From: Caldanaerobius fijiensis DSM 17918
Lineage (GTDB): Bacteria > Bacillota > Thermoanaerobacteria > Thermoanaerobacterales > Caldanaerobiaceae
NCBI RefSeq assembly: GCF_900129075.1
Contig: NZ_FQVH01000012.1
Span: 1-63,112, forward strand
Reading direction: 5' to 3'
DNA length: 63,112 nt
The position numbers and the translations under genes are program-made. The notes beneath the pieces are model-generated. The model had not been told where the DNA came from. It did not search any database and was given only the letters and a program-made list of their open reading frames with translations. Shown here one piece after another: positions 38,377 through 48,200 of this stretch; the stretch's first letter is position 1; each line of letters begins with the position of its first letter.

Positions 38377-39310
38377 TGCCATAACCGATGTAAAAGGAAT
38401 AAAAGTGGGACATGCTTCAGATTACAATGCTATGACGGGGTGCACTGTGGTGTTGTGCGAAAACGGCGCTGTGGGAGGTGTAGACGTGAGGGGATCGGCC
38501 CCGGGTACCCGAGAGACAGATCTTTTGCGCCCTACCAACCTGGTACAGCGGGTTCATGCTGTTTTGCTTGCAGGGGGTAGCGCTTTTGGCCTCAATGCTG
38601 CAGCGGGTGTCATGAGGTATCTTGAGGAAAGAAACATAGGCTTTGACACAGGTTATGCGAAAGTCCCTATTGTTCCGGCTGCGGTAATATATGATCTTGG
38701 CATAGGAGATCCAAAAGTCAGGCCTGATGAAGCTATGGGTTATAGCGCATGCCTTGACGCTGTAGATGGCGTTATAAAGCAGGGTTCTATAGGAGCTGGT
38801 ACAGGTGCTACTGTGGGCAAAATTCTGGGTATGGAACGCGCCTGTAAAAGCGGCATAGGAACCGCTTCTATATCAGTAGGAGATATAATGGTCGGTGCTC
38901 TTGTGGTGGTAAATGCCCTGGGAGATGTGTACGATGGCGAAAGGATAATAGCCGGTGCTAAAGGAGAGGACGGCTTTATAAACACGACAGAATACCTTAT
39001 AAATAAGGCCGGGTGGATAAATAAAGCTGACTGGCTGGACAGGTCACAAGTCGAAAGCAATACTACCATAGGAGTTGTGGCGGTAGATGGTGCTCTGACA
39101 AAGGAGCAGGCCAATAAGCTTGCAGCCATCTCCCACGATGGGCTGGCTCTGGCTATAAGGCCCGTTCATACCATGAATGATGGCGATACCATGTTTGCGC
39201 TGTCTACGGGTATAAAGGGTCAGGTATCTGATGCTTTGTTTTTGTCTATATGCTGCGCAGCCGTGGAGGTTGTCAGGCGCGCTGTAATAAATGCTGTAAA
39301 GTATGCGTGA
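38369..39310 (+). CDS. P1-family (DmpA-like, S58) aminopeptidase
   Basis: 313 residues from ATG 38369 inside the last codons of birA. ITDVKGIKVGHAS at the start, VLLAGGSAFGLNAAAGVMRYL and GAGTGATVGKI are features of the DmpA/P1 autoproteolytic fold. It cleaves N-terminal residues or beta-peptides; the true substrate is unknown. Its neighbours are cofactor genes. Confidence 0.85.
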   Translation: MYNAITDVKGIKVGHASDYNAMTGCTVVLCENGAVGGVDVRGSAPGTRETDLLRPTNLVQRVHAVLLAGGSAFGLNAAAGVMRYLEERNIGFDTGYAKVPIVPAAVIYDLGIGDPKVRPDEAMGYSACLDAVDGVIKQGSIGAGTGATVGKILGMERACKSGIGTASISVGDIMVGALVVVNALGDVYDGERIIAGAKGEDGFINTTEYLINKAGWINKADWLDRSQVESNTTIGVVAVDGALTKEQANKLAAISHDGLALAIRPVHTMNDGDTMFALSTGIKGQVSDALFLSICCAAVEVVRRAVINAVKYA

Positions 39311-39350
39311 TTGGCCTTGCTGTACTCAAAAAATATAAAGGAGGGTTTTT

Positions 39351-40121
39351 ATGCTGCTGGCATTTGATATAGGAAATACTAACATCGTATTTGGGGTATA
39401 CGATGGGAAAAAGTTATTACAGTCGTGGAGGATTTCCACAGATAGGGGAAAGACCTCTGACGAATTTGGTATACTCATAAAAAGTCTTTTTGCCGATAAA
39501 GGGCTTTCTGTAAACGACGTGGATGCAGTGATTATATCGTCGGTGGTGCCTCCTATTATGCACACCTTTGAAGCTGCCATCATAAAATACATACACAAGA
39601 CTCCTATGATCGTGGGCCCAGGTATTAAGACGGGGCTTAACATAAAGTATTACAATCCCAGAGAAGTGGGAGCTGATAGGATTGTAAACGCGGTAGCTGC
39701 ATATGAACTTTATGGTGGGCCTGTAATCATCGTGGATTTTGGAACGGCTACGACCTTCTGTGCTGTGACAGAGCGGTGTGAGTATCTGGGTGGAGCCATT
39801 GCACCGGGTATTTTAATATCAGCTGAAGCTCTTTTCCAGAGAGCTGCCAAGCTTCCGAGGGTAGAGCTGGTAAAGCCTGATCACGTCATTGGGAAGTCCA
39901 CTGTTGAGGCTATGCAGGCAGGGCTTGTGTACGGGTATGTAGGCCTTGTAGACAGTATTGTTGAAAGAATGAAAAGGGAATTGGATGGTAGCAAAGAACC
40001 CTTTGTCGTGGCTACGGGAGGATTGGCCAGGATGGTAGCAGAAGAGTCGAAAACTATCAACGAAGTGAACAGTCTTCTTACGCTGGAAGGGCTCAGGTTG
40101 ATATATGAGCGCAATACATGA
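39351..40121 (+). CDS. coaX: Type III pantothenate kinase
   Basis: 256 residues. [13 protein letters not shown] (phosphate loop), [13 protein letters not shown] and [14 protein letters not shown] (PanK-III signature) are clear. It phosphorylates pantothenate, the first step to CoA. AGGAGGG stands 6 bases before ATG 39351. In Bacillus coaX follows ftsH; here it lies 10 kb away near the ECF S component. Confidence 0.95.
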   Translation: MLLAFDIGNTNIVFGVYDGKKLLQSWRISTDRGKTSDEFGILIKSLFADKGLSVNDVDAVIISSVVPPIMHTFEAAIIKYIHKTPMIVGPGIKTGLNIKYYNPREVGADRIVNAVAAYELYGGPVIIVDFGTATTFCAVTERCEYLGGAIAPGILISAEALFQRAAKLPRVELVKPDHVIGKSTVEAMQAGLVYGYVGLVDSIVERMKRELDGSKEPFVVATGGLARMVAEESKTINEVNSLLTLEGLRLIYERNT

Positions 40122-40161
40122 TTTGGGCTAAAAACCGGCAAGCTAAATAAGAGGTGAGAAT

Positions 40162-41346
40162 ATGTTTAAATTACTAAAAAATGCAGAGGTATATGCGCCA
40201 GAGTACCTGGGAAAAAAAGATATCCTCTTATTTGGCGAAAAGATTGCTAAAATAGGCGATAATATAACTATTCCCGAGGGTTTTTTAGAGTGTGAAACCG
40301 TGGATTTTATGGGCAAAATATTAGTTCCGGGTTTCATAGATCAGCATGTGCATATAATAGGTGGTGGCGGTGAGGGAGGCTTTAGCACCAGGACGCCTGA
40401 AATCCATCCTGGCCATATTGTTACAGCGGGCATTACTACAGTCGTTGGTCTTTTAGGGACAGATGGGACCACAAGGCATATGTCCAGCCTTCTAGCAAAA
40501 GCCAGAGCGCTGGAAGAAGAGGGCATAACGGCATATATATACACCGGTTCGTATCAGGTGCCTGCCAGGTCATTGACGGAAAATCCTAGAAATGATATTA
40601 TCTTAATAGACAAAGTGCTGGGAATAGGAGAGATAGCTGTATCTGATCACCGCTCGGCACAACCTACGGTGGATGATTTATTAAAGCTAGCGTCAGAGGC
40701 CAGGGTAGGAGGTCTTTTATCGGGCAAGGCAGGGGTATTACATATGCACATAGGTGATGGCAAGCGAAAATTGAGCCAGCTCTTTGAGATGCTAGAGGTT
40801 TCAGAGATACCTATAACCCAGTATGTGCCGACCCATTTAAATAGGAATAAAGCCCTTTTCAGCGATGGTATAAAGTTTGCACTTATGGGTGGCATTGTCG
40901 ATATAACCGCAAGCATAAATTTAAAAGGAGAAGACAGAGATGCTATAAATCCCAGCGAAGCCATAAGGTTGATGCTGGAGAGCGGTGTAAACATTGATAA
41001 TATAACCATGAGTTCTGATGGCAATGGAAGTACACCTATGTTTGATGACAGCGGAAAGCTGGTAGGGATTGGGATTGGAAGCCTTAATACGCTGCATAAG
41101 GCATTTCAGGATGCAGTGTTGAGGGAGAAGGTGCCTCTAGAGTTAGCTTTGAGGACCATAACGTCAAATGTAGCGAGGGTTTTGAAGCTTAATAATAAAG
41201 GGGTTATAAAGGCTGGCTGTGATGCAGACATAGTGGTATTAAATAAAGGAGATCTGGAGATTGATACAGTAATGGCTAGGGGTCAATGGATGATTAAAGA
41301 AAGACAGGTTCTAAAAAGTTTTACTTTCACCCACCAGGCGACATGA
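40162..41346 (+). CDS. iadA: Isoaspartyl dipeptidase
   Basis: 394 residues, amidohydrolase barrel. The metal site HVHIIGGGGEGGFSTRTPE, GITTVVGLLGTDG, YTGSYQVP and SDGNGSTP match IadA. It hydrolyses beta-aspartyl dipeptides from damaged proteins. AGAGGTGAG precedes ATG. Normal length. Confidence 0.92.
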   Translation: MFKLLKNAEVYAPEYLGKKDILLFGEKIAKIGDNITIPEGFLECETVDFMGKILVPGFIDQHVHIIGGGGEGGFSTRTPEIHPGHIVTAGITTVVGLLGTDGTTRHMSSLLAKARALEEEGITAYIYTGSYQVPARSLTENPRNDIILIDKVLGIGEIAVSDHRSAQPTVDDLLKLASEARVGGLLSGKAGVLHMHIGDGKRKLSQLFEMLEVSEIPITQYVPTHLNRNKALFSDGIKFALMGGIVDITASINLKGEDRDAINPSEAIRLMLESGVNIDNITMSSDGNGSTPMFDDSGKLVGIGIGSLNTLHKAFQDAVLREKVPLELALRTITSNVARVLKLNNKGVIKAGCDADIVVLNKGDLEIDTVMARGQWMIKERQVLKSFTFTHQAT

Positions 41347-41365
41347 TATGACACGTCTGCTATGC

Positions 41366-41420
41366 TATAATAGAAGCGGAATAGATTGGGAGAGGAGGCC
41401 TGGACTTTCCAGGGTGTGGT
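41366..41420 (+). promoter_or_regulatory. Promoter -10 and leader hairpin of the loaP-like gene
   Basis: TATAAT lies at 41366-41371. The ribosome site AGAGGAGG (41391-41398) is 22 bases from the ATG, too far for efficient use. The gap is filled by the hairpin CCTGGA-CTT-TCCAGG (41399-41413). If folded, the effective distance becomes about 7 bases. A weaker AGGGTG site directly before ATG overlaps the hairpin. Confidence 0.45.
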
Positions 41421-41963
41421 ATGGAAGATTGGTATGTCATATATACTAAAAGCGGCAATGAGCTCAATGTAAAATATCTACTGGATACTCAATTGGCTGA
41501 CGAAAATGTTAGGGTGTTGGTACCGAGGAGAAAGCTGGTAGAAAGAAGAAAAGGCCAGAAGGTCGTGACCTTGAAGACAGTTTTTCCCGGATATGTATTT
41601 ATATATATTGATATGAATGATGTGAATTACTACAGGATAGTAGAGATACCGGGGGTCATCGGTGTCCTGAAGAATGATTACTATCCCGTTCCTGTTCCTG
41701 CTGATGAGATGAAAGTCGTCTTATCTCTTACGGAAAAATCAGAAGTGATTGATTATTCTACAGTTGTATATATAGGTGGTTTTGTAAAGGTGATCGATGG
41801 CCCGCTTAAAGGCCTTGAAGGGCATATTATTGATATTGACAAGAGAAAACACAGAGCCCGCGTGAGGATAAGTATCATGGGGGAACCCAGGGTCGTACAA
41901 CTGGGTGTGCAGCAACTGGAAGGGGCTATGGATGATACAGATAAGGGAGTTGAAAGTTTATGA
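41421..41963 (+). CDS. loaP: LoaP-like NusG-family antiterminator
   Basis: 180 residues. The NGN domain begins WYVIYTKSGNELNVKYLLD and has TVFPGYVFIYIDM. A C-terminal KOW motif is FVKVIDGPLKGLEGHIIDID. This is a specialised NusG paralogue (LoaP/RfaH/UpxY type) rather than housekeeping NusG, which would sit between secE and rplK. LoaP-type proteins act on specific long operons after recognising leader RNA. The ATGA overlap couples it to a sugar epimerase. Confidence 0.8.
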   Translation: MEDWYVIYTKSGNELNVKYLLDTQLADENVRVLVPRRKLVERRKGQKVVTLKTVFPGYVFIYIDMNDVNYYRIVEIPGVIGVLKNDYYPVPVPADEMKVVLSLTEKSEVIDYSTVVYIGGFVKVIDGPLKGLEGHIIDIDKRKHRARVRISIMGEPRVVQLGVQQLEGAMDDTDKGVESL

Positions 41964-42886
41964 AGGTATTGGTGACAGGTGGAGCGGGTTTTATTGGTTC
42001 CAATTTGGTGGACTTGTTGATAGATAAAGGTTGCGATGTAATCGTAGTGGATTCCCTTATAACGGGGAAAAAGGAGAACATCAACAAGGCAGCCCGGTTT
42101 TATAAAATAGATATAAGGGATGAGGGAATAAAAGATATCTTTGAAAAGGAAAGACCTGAGTTTGTTATACATCACGCTGCTCAAATCGATGTGCAAAGAT
42201 CTATAAAAGATCCGGTATATGATGCGTCTGTCAATATTCTTGGAACAGTGAACCTTTTGCAGCAGTGTGTGCATTATGGGGTAAAGAAGATTGTGTACGC
42301 CTCATCAGCTGCGGTCTATGGCAATCCTTTATACCTTGGCATAGATGAATCCCATAGGGTGCAGCCATTGTCTTTTTATGGTATAACAAAGCACGCTGTT
42401 GAACATTACCTGTATGTCTACCGCGAGCTGTATGGTTTGAATTATACCGTGCTGAGATATGCCAATGTCTATGGGCCAAGGCAGGATTATACGGGCGAAG
42501 GCGGAGTTGTAGCTATTTTTATAGACAGGCTTTTACACGGCAAAAGACCTGTTATATATGGCGATGGTGAACAAACCAGAGATTTTATATACGTAAAAGA
42601 TGTGGCTGAAGCCAATTATAAGGCTTTAAATGCGGGAGATGGTGAAATATTAAATATAAGTACGAACAGGTGTGTGACGATCAACTATCTCTTTAATATT
42701 TTAAAAGAGATAATCATGTCAGATCAAAATCCCGAGTATCAACCCCCTCGACAAGGTGATATAAGAAATAGTTACCTTGATAATAAAAAGGCAAAAGAAC
42801 TATTGAACTGGCAGCCAAAATACCGCCTTGAGCAAGGCTTAAAAGAGACCGTAGAATATTATCATAATATATTTACAGTTCGTTAA
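41960..42886 (+). CDS. NAD-dependent epimerase (UDP-glucose 4-epimerase-like)
   Basis: 308 residues. Rossmann motif TGGAGFIGSNLVD, SSAAVYGNP and the YxxxK pair in SFYGITKHAVEHY define an extended SDR. ANVYGPRQ suggests UDP-hexose epimerase/dehydratase substrates. It starts in the stop of the loaP-like gene. No further polysaccharide genes follow. Confidence 0.85.
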   Translation: MKVLVTGGAGFIGSNLVDLLIDKGCDVIVVDSLITGKKENINKAARFYKIDIRDEGIKDIFEKERPEFVIHHAAQIDVQRSIKDPVYDASVNILGTVNLLQQCVHYGVKKIVYASSAAVYGNPLYLGIDESHRVQPLSFYGITKHAVEHYLYVYRELYGLNYTVLRYANVYGPRQDYTGEGGVVAIFIDRLLHGKRPVIYGDGEQTRDFIYVKDVAEANYKALNAGDGEILNISTNRCVTINYLFNILKEIIMSDQNPEYQPPRQGDIRNSYLDNKKAKELLNWQPKYRLEQGLKETVEYYHNIFTVR

Positions 42887-42950
42887 TAGTTTTGTCAAAA
42901 ATATCTCTTATAATTATAACTGGAATCAAAAAGAAAAGGAGGTATTTTGG

Positions 42951-44174
42951 ATGTTCAATGGTTTTAATGATGAAAATTATACGGACATGATGGCCGAGAT
43001 AAGGCCTGTTAGAAAGAGAAAGGGCTTTAGAGGATTTATAAAGAACCTGTTTAGCAAGTACCTCGTAACGACATTAATAGGTGCAATTATAGGGGGATTA
43101 ATAGTAACATATGCTGCGCCTTATCTTACACCTGACCAGCCTACGAAGACAGCCATATTGCAGCCTAATTTCAAGCCAGTGACATTAAACCTTAATGGTG
43201 GTACTAATCCGTGGGACCTGGTAGTTCAGATAGCAAAACAGGTATCCCCTTCTGTCGTAGGCATTACCAATAACGTATATGTTTCTAATGGCTTCCAGAA
43301 CAAACTGGTAGAGCAGGGCAGCGGATCGGGTATAATAATAAGTCCTGACGGATATATCGTCACCAATAATCACGTCATTGACGGTGCTACTGTCGTTATG
43401 GTAAAGACCACTCAGGGAAAACAGTACAGGGCACAGGTGATAGGAGCGGATGCCAGGACGGATCTGGCGGTTTTAAAGATAAATGCTACAGGGTTGCCTG
43501 CAGCAAAGCTGGGCAATTCTTCGGAGTTACAGGTAGGAGAATTGGCAGTAGCTATTGGTAATCCATTGGGAGATGCTTTTGCGGATACCGTTACGGTAGG
43601 TGTAATATCGGGATTAAACCGCAAATTGGATACTGATGCTGAGAGTTTACCCCTTATACAGACAGATGCAGCCATAAATCCGGGAAACAGCGGCGGTCCA
43701 CTGGTGAACTATAAGGGTGAAGTTATAGGTATAAACAGCATTAAGCTTACAAGTACAGGTTCACAATCGGATCCTTTTGGCATATTTGGCAATCAGGGCA
43801 CAAATGTAGAAGGCATGGGGTTTGCTATATCTATTGACGCTGCGAAGCCGATTATAGAGAACCTCATTAAATATGGCAAAATACAAAGGCCTATGATTGG
43901 TATAATGGGAGCTACTGTAACTCCTGAGCTTTCCAAGGCCTATAATATGCCTGTAGGTATATATGTACAGCAGGTACAGCCAGGGTCTCCGGCAGAGATG
44001 GTGGGTCTAAGGCCTGGCGATGTGATAACAGCTGTGGATGGCAATGTAACTAAAACAATACAGCAACTCCAGAGCATAATAGAAAAACATAAAGTAGGAG
44101 ATGTAGTAACTGTGACGGTTTGGAGGGGAGGCAAGAGTTTGAATCTCAGGATCAAATTGATCCAGGCGCAGTAA
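42951..44174 (+). CDS. htrA: HtrA/DegP-like membrane serine protease
   Basis: 407 residues. One N-terminal membrane helix (about 35-57), a trypsin-like domain with catalytic H141 (VTNNHV), D171 (ARTDLAVL) and S247 (GNSGGP), and one C-terminal PDZ domain (GIYVQQVQPGSPAEMVGLRPGD). It acts on misfolded proteins outside the membrane. AAGGAGGT precedes ATG. TTGTCA with TATAAC 17 bp on (about 42893-42921) is a possible promoter. Confidence 0.93.
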   Translation: MFNGFNDENYTDMMAEIRPVRKRKGFRGFIKNLFSKYLVTTLIGAIIGGLIVTYAAPYLTPDQPTKTAILQPNFKPVTLNLNGGTNPWDLVVQIAKQVSPSVVGITNNVYVSNGFQNKLVEQGSGSGIIISPDGYIVTNNHVIDGATVVMVKTTQGKQYRAQVIGADARTDLAVLKINATGLPAAKLGNSSELQVGELAVAIGNPLGDAFADTVTVGVISGLNRKLDTDAESLPLIQTDAAINPGNSGGPLVNYKGEVIGINSIKLTSTGSQSDPFGIFGNQGTNVEGMGFAISIDAAKPIIENLIKYGKIQRPMIGIMGATVTPELSKAYNMPVGIYVQQVQPGSPAEMVGLRPGDVITAVDGNVTKTIQQLQSIIEKHKVGDVVTVTVWRGGKSLNLRIKLIQAQ

Positions 44175-44267
44175 GATTCCAGTATGATAATTTGCATTAT
44201 TTCACACAACACTATATAATATAATTGCTTGATTGACATAAACTATTTGATTGACGGAGGACTTTGA

Positions 44268-44843
44268 ATGTATTTGATCGTTGGCTTAGGCAATCCGGGT
44301 TCTCAATACCAGGGAACCCGGCATAATGTTGGTTTTGATGTAGTAGATAGATTGTCCGAAAGATGGTCTATACCTGTAAAGGATATAAAGTATAAAGGGC
44401 TTACAGGCAAAGGTAGTTATAAAGGCGAAGACGTTATACTCCTCAAACCGTCCACTTATATGAATGAAAGCGGAAGGTCTGTTATTGATGCGGTAAGAGA
44501 TTTGGCTTTGCCATTATCAAGGGTAATTATAGTCTATGACGATGTGGATCTGGATATAGGGAGGATCAGGGTGAGGCGAAAAGGCAGCGCTGGAGGCCAT
44601 AACGGCATGAAGTCCATCATATATCACCTTGAAAGCGAAGAGTTTCCAAGGGTGAGGGTGGGAATAGGAACGCCTGCGGATGGATGTGATATGATTGCCC
44701 ATGTATTGGGTCATTTCTCCAGCGATGAGCGCAGAAAGGTAGATTGTGCCATTGATCTCGCCTGTGATGCCATTGAAACCATCATAAAAGATTCTGTTTA
44801 TGAAGCTATGAATAGGTTTAATGGGTTGCAGATATGTGGGTGA
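44268..44843 (+). CDS. pth: Peptidyl-tRNA hydrolase
   Basis: 191 residues. GLGNPGSQYQGTRHNVGFDVVD includes catalytic H19; KPSTYMNESG, VYDDVDLDIGRIR and GSAGGHNGMKSI are diagnostic. It recycles peptidyl-tRNA. It overlaps the next gene by 10 bp and begins the pth-mfd stretch conserved in Firmicutes. Confidence 0.96.
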   Translation: MYLIVGLGNPGSQYQGTRHNVGFDVVDRLSERWSIPVKDIKYKGLTGKGSYKGEDVILLKPSTYMNESGRSVIDAVRDLALPLSRVIIVYDDVDLDIGRIRVRRKGSAGGHNGMKSIIYHLESEEFPRVRVGIGTPADGCDMIAHVLGHFSSDERRKVDCAIDLACDAIETIIKDSVYEAMNRFNGLQICG

Positions 44844-45223
44844 TAGCGGGTACTATGGCTGCAGGGGCAGCGTATGTCATCAACATTGTTATATCCAGGT
44901 TCACACCCAGGTATTCGGTTACGTTGGCTGCGCCCTTTATAGAAGAATTTTTGAAGACATATATTGCCATATCCATAGGCACTGATGTTGTTTTGAGCCA
45001 CACTGTATTTGGTGTGGCTGAAGGCATTTATGATTATTTTAATGCCGGGAAAAAGGTCAATGCCAGATCTGCAGCCCTGAGCGTTGTAACCCATGGCATT
45101 TTTGGTTATATTACATTAAAGCTCAGCACATCTGCAGGGATAATATATGCGGTAATCATGGTTGCATTTATTCATTCCCTTTGGAACATTATTATGATGG
45201 GAGGTAAAAATATTGCTGATTGA
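44834..45223 (+). CDS. Small PrsW-like intramembrane protease family protein
   Basis: 129 residues, four or five membrane helices. Motifs in order are APFIEEFLK (EExxK), HTVFGVAEGIYD, VVTHGIFGYIT and HSLWN, which follow the PrsW/CAAX-protease arrangement of two Glu and three His in membrane helices. It is much smaller than typical PrsW proteins. It lies between pth and mfd, overlapping both, where Bacillus has the anti-sigma gene fin. A sporulation or envelope proteolysis role is an inference. Confidence 0.65.
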   Translation: MWVIAGTMAAGAAYVINIVISRFTPRYSVTLAAPFIEEFLKTYIAISIGTDVVLSHTVFGVAEGIYDYFNAGKKVNARSAALSVVTHGIFGYITLKLSTSAGIIYAVIMVAFIHSLWNIIMMGGKNIAD

Positions 45224-48200
45224 ACCACTTAAAGAATTAAAGGAATTTAATGCACTTCTAAATGACCTGACCAGCGGCAATACCCCTGTGCTTGCTACCG
45301 GGCTTACGGATACTCAGAGGGTGCACGTGGCTTATGCCATAAGCCGCATTACGGGCAAAAGGATATTGTATATTGCACAGGATGAATTACACGCCAGAAA
45401 GATTGCAGGGGATTTTGCGTTTTTTACGGATAATGTAGGATACTTCCCATCAAAAGAGATCATGTTCTATAAGACTGATGCGAAGAGCAATGAGTTAACG
45501 GAGAAAAGGTTATCAGTTATTGAGAAACTGTTGTACGGCGACGATATGATAATTGTGGCTTCTATAAAGTCATTGCTTAACAGGCTTACACCACCGGATA
45601 GATTTAAACAAGCGCTTAAAACCTTAAAAATAGGGGATACCTTAGACCTGAGCAAATTTGCGGCTGATCTTGTGTCTATGGGGTATGAAAGAGTGGATAT
45701 GATCGAAGGTAAAGGGCAGTTTAGCATTAGAGGTGGAATTGTGGATTTCTTCCCGATAACAGAGGAGAAACCTTACCGGGTGGAGCTGTTTGATGATGAA
45801 ATCGACTCTATAAGGATCTTTGATGTTGTATCACAGCGCACGGAAGATGTAGTGGATAGCGTCAGGCTTTTCCCCTCCAGAGAGTTGATGGTAACACAGG
45901 ACGATATAAAAAGGGCCACAGATGTCATATCAAAAGAGTTGAGCAAGCAGGTAGAAAAACTCAAAGTACATGTACCTGATGCGGCCCAAAGGTTGTCGGA
46001 TAAAATCAGCGAGTATATAGAGCGATTGGAAAATGGAGCTGATTTTGCTGATATAGATCTTTTTATAAATTATTTCTTTGCTGATACTGCTACGCTGCTG
46101 GACTATATAGGGGATGCCATTATATTTGTAGACGAGCCTGACAAGATAAAACAGACAGCAGAAGCTCATATGTTTGAGTTCCAGGAAGATTTTAAAACAT
46201 TTCTCCAAAAAGGTGAGGTGCTTCCTGGACAGGCATCTCTTATGGCTCCATATGATGAGGTGGCTTCGAGGATACAATCCGGCCCCGTAGTGATTTATAA
46301 TCCATTTATGAGGTCTTTAAGCGGCTTTTCACCTAAGAGCTTTGTGAGTTTTACTGCCAGAAGTATGCATCCGTTTCATTATAAAATGGATATGCTGGTG
46401 GATGAATTAAATGTATGGCAGAATATGAATTACAGAGTAGTTTTACTGTCAGGAGACCAGAACAGAGGAGTATCTCTCTGCGATAACCTTATACGTGAAG
46501 GCATAAGGTGCCAGTACAGAGAAAAGGCAGAGGGGAATATTCAAAAGGGCCAAGTGATAGTGGTGCCCGGGACTCTCAGCAATGGTTTCGAGTACCCCGA
46601 TATTCGATTTGTGGTAGTAAGCGATGAAGAGATTTTCGGGACAGCGAGAAAAAAGAGAAGCTTTATTGTAAAGAAAGAGGGACGTATAAAAAGCTTTGCT
46701 GAATTAAAACCTGGTGATTATGTGGTTCACGTAAATCATGGTATCGGAAGATATGTTGGAATAAATAAAATTCAGGTCGATGGTGTCACAAGGGATTACC
46801 TTTATATACAGTACGCTGGCGCTGACAAGCTATATGTGCCAGTAGATCAGCTGGACATGATACAGAAATACATCGGCTCAGAAGATGCACCGCCTAAGCT
46901 CAGCAAGCTGGGCGGAAGCGAATGGGCCAGGACCAAGAGTAAGGTCAAACAGTCTATAAAAAATATAGCCTCAGAATTGATAAAGCTCTATGCAGAAAGA
47001 AGTGCTATGAAAGGGTACGCCTATCCTCAGGATACGCCCTGGCAGAGACAATTTGAAGATCAATTTCCGTACGAGGAGACACCTGATCAGCTCAGGGCCA
47101 TAGAAGAAGTCAAAGCTGACATGGAATCTGACAAGGTGATGGACAGGCTTTTGTGTGGCGATGTTGGGTATGGTAAAACCGAAGTGGCCATTAGAGCTGC
47201 GTTTAAGGCGGCAATCAGTGGCAAACAGGTTGCGGTTTTATGTCCTACAACTATACTGGCTGAGCAGCATTACAATACATTTTCAAATAGGTTTAAGGAT
47301 TTCCCCATAAAGGTAGATATGCTAAGCCGTTTTCGCTCTAAAGAGCGTCAGAAGGAAACGATAAAAGGCATAAAAGACGGTACCGTAGATGTGGTCATAG
47401 GTACTCACAGGCTGCTGCAGAAAGACGTTGTATTTCACGATCTGGGTCTTCTCATAATAGATGAAGAACAAAGGTTCGGAGTGAGGCATAAAGAGCGCAT
47501 AAAGCAGTTGAAAAAGAATGTAGATGTTCTGACATTGACGGCAACACCCATACCTAGAACGCTGTATATGTCATTGCTAAATATAAGAGATATGAGCGTG
47601 CTGGAAAATCCTCCTGGAGAGAGATTCCCTGTTCAGACCTATGTGGTAGAATACAATGATGCGCTCATTCGAGACGCCATATTAAAGGAATTGAACAGGG
47701 GTGGACAGGTGTATTTTGTCTACAATAGAGTTGCAAGCATAAATAACATGGCAACCTATCTGGCACAGCTGGTACCAGAAGCCAGCATAGCTGTTGCCCA
47801 TGGCCAGATGAGCGAGAAACAGCTGGAAAATGTCATGATGCAATTCTACGAAGGCAAGTACGACATTCTCCTGTGTACCACGATTATAGAAACAGGGCTG
47901 GATATTCCTAATGTAAACACCATAATCGTATATGATGCTGATAATTTCGGCCTTTCTCAGCTATATCAGTTAAGAGGTCGCGTGGGCAGATCCAACAGGC
48001 TAGCGTATGCTTATTTTACGTATAGAAAGGACAAGGTTCTATCTCAGGAAGCGGAAAAGAGGCTTGAAGCCATAAAGGAATTTACTGAGTTTGGGTCGGG
48101 ATTTAAACTGGCACTCAGGGATCTGGAGATACGCGGAGCGGGGAATATACTGGGGGCTGAACAGCATGGGCATATGATGTCTGTGGGGTATGATATGTAT

